Shown here in pieces: positions 58,601 through 64,000 of a stretch of 64,000 nucleotides of DNA. The notes under the pieces are model-generated. The model was not told where the DNA came from and did no database searches. It worked only from the letters and a program-made list of their open reading frames with translations. The stretch is from Phytoseiulus persimilis (lineage: Eukaryota > Arthropoda > Arachnida > Mesostigmata > Phytoseiidae). The DNA lies in the NCBI GenBank assembly GCA_037576195.1, contig CM075102.1:9424001-9488000 (forward strand), read 5' to 3'. Positions within the stretch are counted from its first letter, which is position 1. Each line of letters starts with the position of its first letter. Both the position numbers and the translations under genes were made by a program.

Positions 58601-61600
58601 CGCACGGAAAGCTGCTTCTCGGCGCATGTGTGCTTTATTGAGTCCTTGGGAGGTTCCCGTGCAAATCTGATGGAGGCTTGAGATCTGGATTTGACCAGGA
58701 AGGAGTCAACATATTGAGAACGATTCGCGAGAGAGGGTTCCGAGCAGCACCGCGTATGGCGACCATCCTGTTTCTTCCATGAAAACGTTACGATATTTTC
58801 AATGGCACGAAAGGACCTCGACTTATTCCCAGACGCGGACTCATGATGTTCGCGTTGGTTGCGCGGCATTGATCTCGAGCCCGCTGTCCCGCAGCCAATT
58901 AGAGCAAGCGGCGTCGTGGGTTCGATTCGAGAGAAGGGCGGAAAACCGAGCGGTCGGATCCCTGAATAAATAGAATCGACAGGAGTCGGGCTCGCTAAGA
59001 GCAGCTCTCTCGGACAGGTCCTGGAGGATCTTATTCTCCTTTTAGGAGGGTTTTTTCATTCTGAAGTAACCACGCACGGAGTCGGGAATGCGCCAGATCC
59101 GATGAGTCTTTCCGCGCAAGATCAAAATTCAAATTCAGCGCCCGTCTTGGAGCCTCGCCATGCTGGACCTCGTGGGGAACGATAGGCCGTACGCCGACAG
59201 GTTTAAATCAAGAACGATTGAACTTCGCGAGGGAGAATGGAGCGGAGTGATGGAGTGTTCCAAATGGACGGGGGTAGGGGGGAGCTCTGAGCTTGTGTGT
59301 GCTTCTTAGATGAGGTCTCAGGGTTCTTCTCCTATCCTCGGAACTCGGAAGGTGCGTCTTGTGCGTCGATGCCCCCCTCCCCTCATCTGAGCGTCTGTCA
59401 GTCCGAGGTTCACGGCCGCGTGACATGAAGGCACTGAATCACCGGGTTGCCGCAGGAACTGCTGCTGAGTCTGGTGTTTCTCGCATGCTTTTTGTCCGTT
59501 CAACTAGCGGACTGAGTTTCGAGACCATTCGAGTTTCTCTCTTCTTCGGCAAAACATTCTTCGTATCGATCGGACACTATACAACATCGACCCGCTCTCG
59601 CTTGTCTGCTCTTTATACAGCTGACTTGAAGCGAGAATACCTGGATAGGGCCACGGGAATGTACTCGTTCACACTAGGAAGGGAGCCATCGATCATTTGC
59701 CTGTGGACTCGCTTGTTCCGAACGGGCTCTCGCGTGGCCCGCCGAGCTAGCTCAGTTCTGTCCTGACGTCGACTGTTCATGGATCTCGAACCGCTAATCC
59801 GCAAATCTTCGATATTTTGGGGTTTTGGATTTCGACGGCTCAATGGCTGACTACAGCGCGATTGAAGTTCCGAATGACCCTGAGACGAACGCTCAGCCCC
59901 GAGCTCGAACTGACAACTGGAAAATATCGTCACGGAGGAGAGCCCACAAGGAAATGCATCTCGGACCGATCGGAGTACGTGTTAAGGAACGAACGGTACG
60001 ATAGTCGGCGTAGAAAACTGTCCACGGCGTAGAGGAGGCGAAAAAGTACAAGATGGCGATAGTTTGAACGTCGTGTACGTCGTGTTCTCAGAAGCACTGG
60101 TTCATGACGGACAGTGTTCAGGAGAGTCCCTGTTTGAGCGTCGAATCGACCCGCTCTTGTTCGTCCTTGTGGAAGCTATCTAAAAGCGGCCGTGATTCCT
60201 TCTTCTGTCGTGGAGCTGATGATAATTCCTCCTCATCCAAAAGTTCGACTCTCGTTTTCTGTAAGAGCTGGGTTTTGTCCCGAAAGACAATGTTCGCTAC
60301 CCAATCATTTTCCAAGACTGTTCGAGAGTCGCGAAAGCTCGCGTATCCACTCGGAACATTGGCAGCACTTTCCCATGATATTCCGCGGAATCAATAGCAG
60401 GGCCTGTAGTCGGACCAGCTAATTCATGGTTGAGCAGATCAGCAGCTGCTTGTTTTGTGGGCTACCAAAGCTGAGCTTTCAATGGCTTCAGCCACTCCCC
60501 ACGGCCGGATTCGGCGGGATTCACGCAATGCCCCCGAGATCGGACGGAAAATGGGGGAAACCAGTGATTCCCATCCCCTCCCCAATTTTTCCGAGAAATG
60601 AGCGGAATACTGCGGAGGGAGGGCAGTTCAGAAAGATGACGATGCGCATGGGACATGGAAGTGCTCTCCGAGGAGGCAGCAGTCAGTCGGTCGTTCGTTG
60701 GTAAGCAACAAAAAGCTCAGATTGGGAGGGCAGCGGCGGCACGAGGCAAGAATGGGCGAAAATTGAAGTCTCCAGATGTGAACGATCACTCCATGGGATG
60801 GAGCCAGTCGACAGAGCTGAGGACAGAGCTTCCTCAATTCTTCGGATGTGGATCCTTGTTCGATCGAACACCGTCCAGAAGAGAAACGATAACGCTGTTC
60901 AAGACGTTTTCGCAGCTCTAGGATCGGAGAGCAACTACGCTCCCTGGAGCATCGATCGGGGCAAGTCTTCCATCTTGGATACGGAAAGCATCCAGGTTCA
61001 ACAGCAACAATTCAACATTGATTCGTTCCTGGTTTCTCGCATTGAGAATTCTGTTTTGAAGTTCTTATCGTGGCCTGTTCAGCAAGTGTCAAGCCTGGCC
61101 GCCCGTCCGCCTGTTTCACAACGTGTCGCTTTCCTGACTCTTGGTGCCGCTCCGCTTTCGGGCCCCCGAACCTTCAATTAAACCGATTCGGTTTGTGAGT
61201 TTTCGTGGGAGTTTCAAGAATACCCTCAGGTTGCTAGGCTCAATCCTCATTAAGTTTTAGACTGCAGCTGCGTACAAGCTCGCTCGCTCTTGGCAGTTTC
61301 TACTTCGTTAATACCGTTTCGTGGTTCGTTTGATGCACGCTTGCCTCCCGTCGCTCGTTTTGCCAAGCTTGGCCTGCTCGCCAGCCCGCTAGGAAATTGG
61401 GAGCCTCGCTTTTCGGAATCGCGGCTTCCGTTCTGGTAACCGGAACGGCTCTTGCCCGACCGCTCCCGCGCCCCGTGTCAAGGCGGCATTCAATTCGCAG
61501 ACGTCCCCCCCGTCAAGAGATCAGCCGCTCCCCGCTCCCTCGGATCAATATTCCGCTTAGGCTCGAAATCGACGCAGTACGAACATGACGGCCTATGGCT

Positions 61601-64000
61601 TCCTTCAAGTCTGATCCCCATGGATCGGAGCGGCTGCCGCGTGCGGTCGGATGCGGCCGCTTGCGGCGGCCTCCTCCCGCTCGTTCCTTCGGCGAACGCG
61701 TCGGGATCGCGCGCGGCCTCGATGATTCGAAGTTTCCCGGAGAGTCGAGGTTGCGTGCTCGTTCCAGAACTTTCGACGCGGGATCGCGAGGCGGCGCGCG
61801 CGGAGGCAAGGAACCCGGGAGAGCGTCCGTGATTGAGTTTTCGAGTCGTCACGCTCACAGCCGAAATCCGAAAGACGGACTTTCTGTGCGCGGACTGTCA
61901 CGGAACGTCGCATGTGATTCGAATCAAGAGTTATTGAAGCATTAGATGGGCTCGAGCAATCTTCGTTTGTGGATCGCGACGCAATCCAAACACGAAGCTC
62001 GACATCGCGCTAGTCCACTTTAAATAACTTTGAGAAGCTGCCGCTGTCGACCTGGCTCCACTACAACGATCGACCTCCGGGCGGAGAAGAACTCCCGAAG
62101 AAGCGCGCGTGACACGCTCCCACGGGTTCCACCGTACAGAATGAGAGGGAGCGCGGGAGACATCACTTCGAACAACAAGGAGAGCGGGTTATGAAATTTC
62201 CAGAAGTGAAGCTGCGACGTCCCGCACGGCCGTCGGAAGATTGCCCGACAAGGGGATGATTGATGACAACAGACCTGACGAGCAGAACACGCAGTTTCTC
62301 CAGCCGGCCGGAGTCGCCGGGCCGAATACCGGGTTGGCACGTCGACGGGGGAACGGTGCACGTGGGGGCCCGGCCTGGCGAAAACCTCGCGGGGAAGCAC
62401 CGGCGGCGTCACGGGGCGTCAGGGAACACGAGCGACGATTCCGAGGTGTTTTTGCTCCTTCGCGCGGAGCCGCTATGTGACAAGCTCGGTCCGCATCATC
62501 ATGGACGCACAGATTAACCTTGCCACAGACACAGTGACTAGCTTGATGACACAGCCGTCTGTCTCTGCGAACGGCGTTCGACGACGTCTGACTCTCCGTT
62601 GGTCGGTCGTTCGCTCTCAGTCCTCGAGCGGCGGCATCAGGCATCGCAAGCGCAGCGTAGTCGGCATCTTCCCGCGGACCATCGAAGCCAACTCATGCGC
62701 CTTGCATCGACACAACGACTGCCACGGCTCCTGGCGGAGCCGCTGCTGCGGTCCTTGCTATGTCGATGGAAGGGGACAAAACCATTCGTCACAGGACTGG
62801 AAAACCTTATTAGACGGTGACGGAGCACTCCTTCTTCCCAGATGCCAAAGCACTCATTTGCACTTGGTTCGTTCGTTCTTTCGGTTGTCCGCACACAGAC
62901 ACTCACTTCACTGGCCTTCGCAGCCCTCCTGGAAATGACAAAGAATATTCGGACTTCCCGGCGGCTTCGGGATCGTGACTCGCGGTGAACAGCGGGGCCC
63001 AACGTCACTTTCCCGAGAGTGTTCCCGACATTCGGTACGGAAAGTCGACCGGTCCGGCTCCGTGAATTGGGGAGCGATTTTCTCGGAACGATCGAAAACG
63101 GAACTGGCGGCCTGCGTTGCCTTTTTTCTTCTTCCGCCGATTCCGCAGTTCCGACCCTTGGGTGAGGGTTCGGTGGTGTGTCGCGCCGCAATCAAGTGGA
63201 GATCATGAATATCTTGTGTGACGTAATCGCTTGGAATCCTCCCATTGTGCACATTCGCATCTTTTGTGTGGGGCGGTAGCCGACCGTCTGTTCTGCTGGA
63301 CTGGGAGCCTCCTGGTTGGCCTTCTCGACCTCGTGGCTCAGCACTTTCTCGCCTCGCTGAATCGAGCGGTCGACGGTTGTTACGTTCGCGTTCTATGTCT
63401 TCTGGCTACTCGCGGATTCGGAATATTCTCATCCACGCCAACGCTCTCCGGAAGCGTCTAGGTGAGTCAATGGAGAAAGATGCAAGCGAAATCAGGAGGA
63501 GGAGCGAGCGGAGACAGGAAGAAGAACCTGAGCCGGCATCGAGAGGGGGATCCCTGTGAGCCCGACCGAAAGATCAGTTCTCACGCGAGTTGGCTTGGAA
63601 ATTACTTCGGCCCTGGGGGAGCTTCTGCCGGAATCGACCACGAAACAGGCGCGTCGTTCAAACCGAACGAAAACTTTCCCCGGAAGAGTTCTCGCCCAAG
63701 AAGGTGGCTATGACTGGGGAGCTGAACTCGAATCGGTGAATATTGGCTCCGATAGGGTCGTGAACCCGCACCGGAAACGAGAATCGTGATCAATGGCGAT
63801 AACCGAAATCGCCAGCACGAAAGAATTGCAGTCGTGAAGTTCTCCAGCCGATTCCTCGCGGTGCTCATGAGCTAGCATCCTCGACGAATCTGTTTGGCGC
63901 AGAATGTGTCAGCTCTGCCTCACCCCCTCCCCCCTGGGACCATGTCGTTGCGTTCATCTTCTCACTCACGCGGTGGGTTGAGAATATCTGACGCGTCACA
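55675..64000. other. Unassigned region, partly GC-rich
   Basis: Only overlapping, mostly Arg/Ser/Pro-rich frames are present, as expected from GC-rich DNA at 61.4-62.7 kb. A plus frame at 57.12-57.5 kb contains one membrane-like segment (about 57378-57430). Short frames at 57.68-57.95 kb look exon-like, but splice sites and phase could not be matched. A G12 run lies at 58106-58117. No family was recognised on either strand. Confidence 0.35.
58106..58117. repeat. G12 homopolymer
   Basis: There are twelve consecutive G residues on the plus strand in non-coding sequence. The length could be unreliable. Confidence 0.9.

Noticed and set aside
61397-62644. Long overlapping frames on both strands in GC-rich DNA
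   Set aside because: Stop codons are rare in GC-rich sequence. The frames are Arg/Pro/Ser-rich, conflict with each other and lack motifs.
1-64000. CRISPR arrays, bacterial operons, phage or toxin systems
   Set aside because: No regularly spaced repeats, ribosome-binding-site-led gene runs or prokaryotic gene families are present; split genes and poly(A) signals show animal nuclear DNA.

Overview
This is animal nuclear DNA: roughly half GC, gene-poor, with split genes whose GT-AG introns can be placed by eye and long stretches without convincing genes. Four intact-looking protein genes are recognisable. They are two proneural bHLH genes of the Atonal family, a chemosensory-type ionotropic receptor (IR) and a phosphatidylserine synthase (PSS). 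IRs are restricted to protostomes, so the host is a protostome and most likely an arthropod. Compact introns, balanced GC and a divergent short IR would suit a mite such as a mesostigmatan, but that last step is inference.

Layout. 1-16.7 kb: no recognisable gene, apart from one probable 3' terminal exon with a poly(A) signal at 10.6 kb and a few unrecognised open frames. 16.7-17.3 kb: first Atonal-family gene (minus strand) with its poly(A) signal. 17.3-28.2 kb: apparently non-coding or unrecognised. 28.3-30.2 kb: a five-exon IR gene (minus strand), assembled here from splice signals and reading phase; its 97-residue exon with flanking small exons would be easy to miss. 30.3-34.4 kb: mostly unassigned.

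34.4-43.5 kb is a graveyard of mobile and duplicated DNA. It holds two copies of a decayed R1-like non-LTR retrotransposon (minus strand) and a 5'-truncated Ty3/gypsy-like element with stops and frameshifts. It also holds three broken fragments of an EFR3 (rolling blackout) gene. Two of these lie in a 760-base direct duplication on the plus strand and one lies inverted. One copy of the duplication was later hit by a 217-base 3' fragment of another non-LTR element, flanked by a 12-base target-site duplication.

43.5-47.7 kb: unassigned. 47.8-48.2 kb: second Atonal-family gene (plus strand), 30 kb from the first and in the opposite orientation. 48.3-53.4 kb: unassigned apart from simple repeats. 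53.4-55.7 kb: two-exon PSS gene (minus strand) with an unusual Pro/Gln-rich insert. 55.7-64 kb: unassigned, partly GC-rich.

The genes do not form a pathway. The bHLH genes would specify sensory precursors, the IR would act in sensory neurons, and PSS is a housekeeping lipid enzyme of the endoplasmic reticulum. The material most worth a second look is the IR gene, the pair of Atonal paralogues, and the layered history of the EFR3/transposon cluster. I found no operon-like, CRISPR-like or clearly new molecular system.
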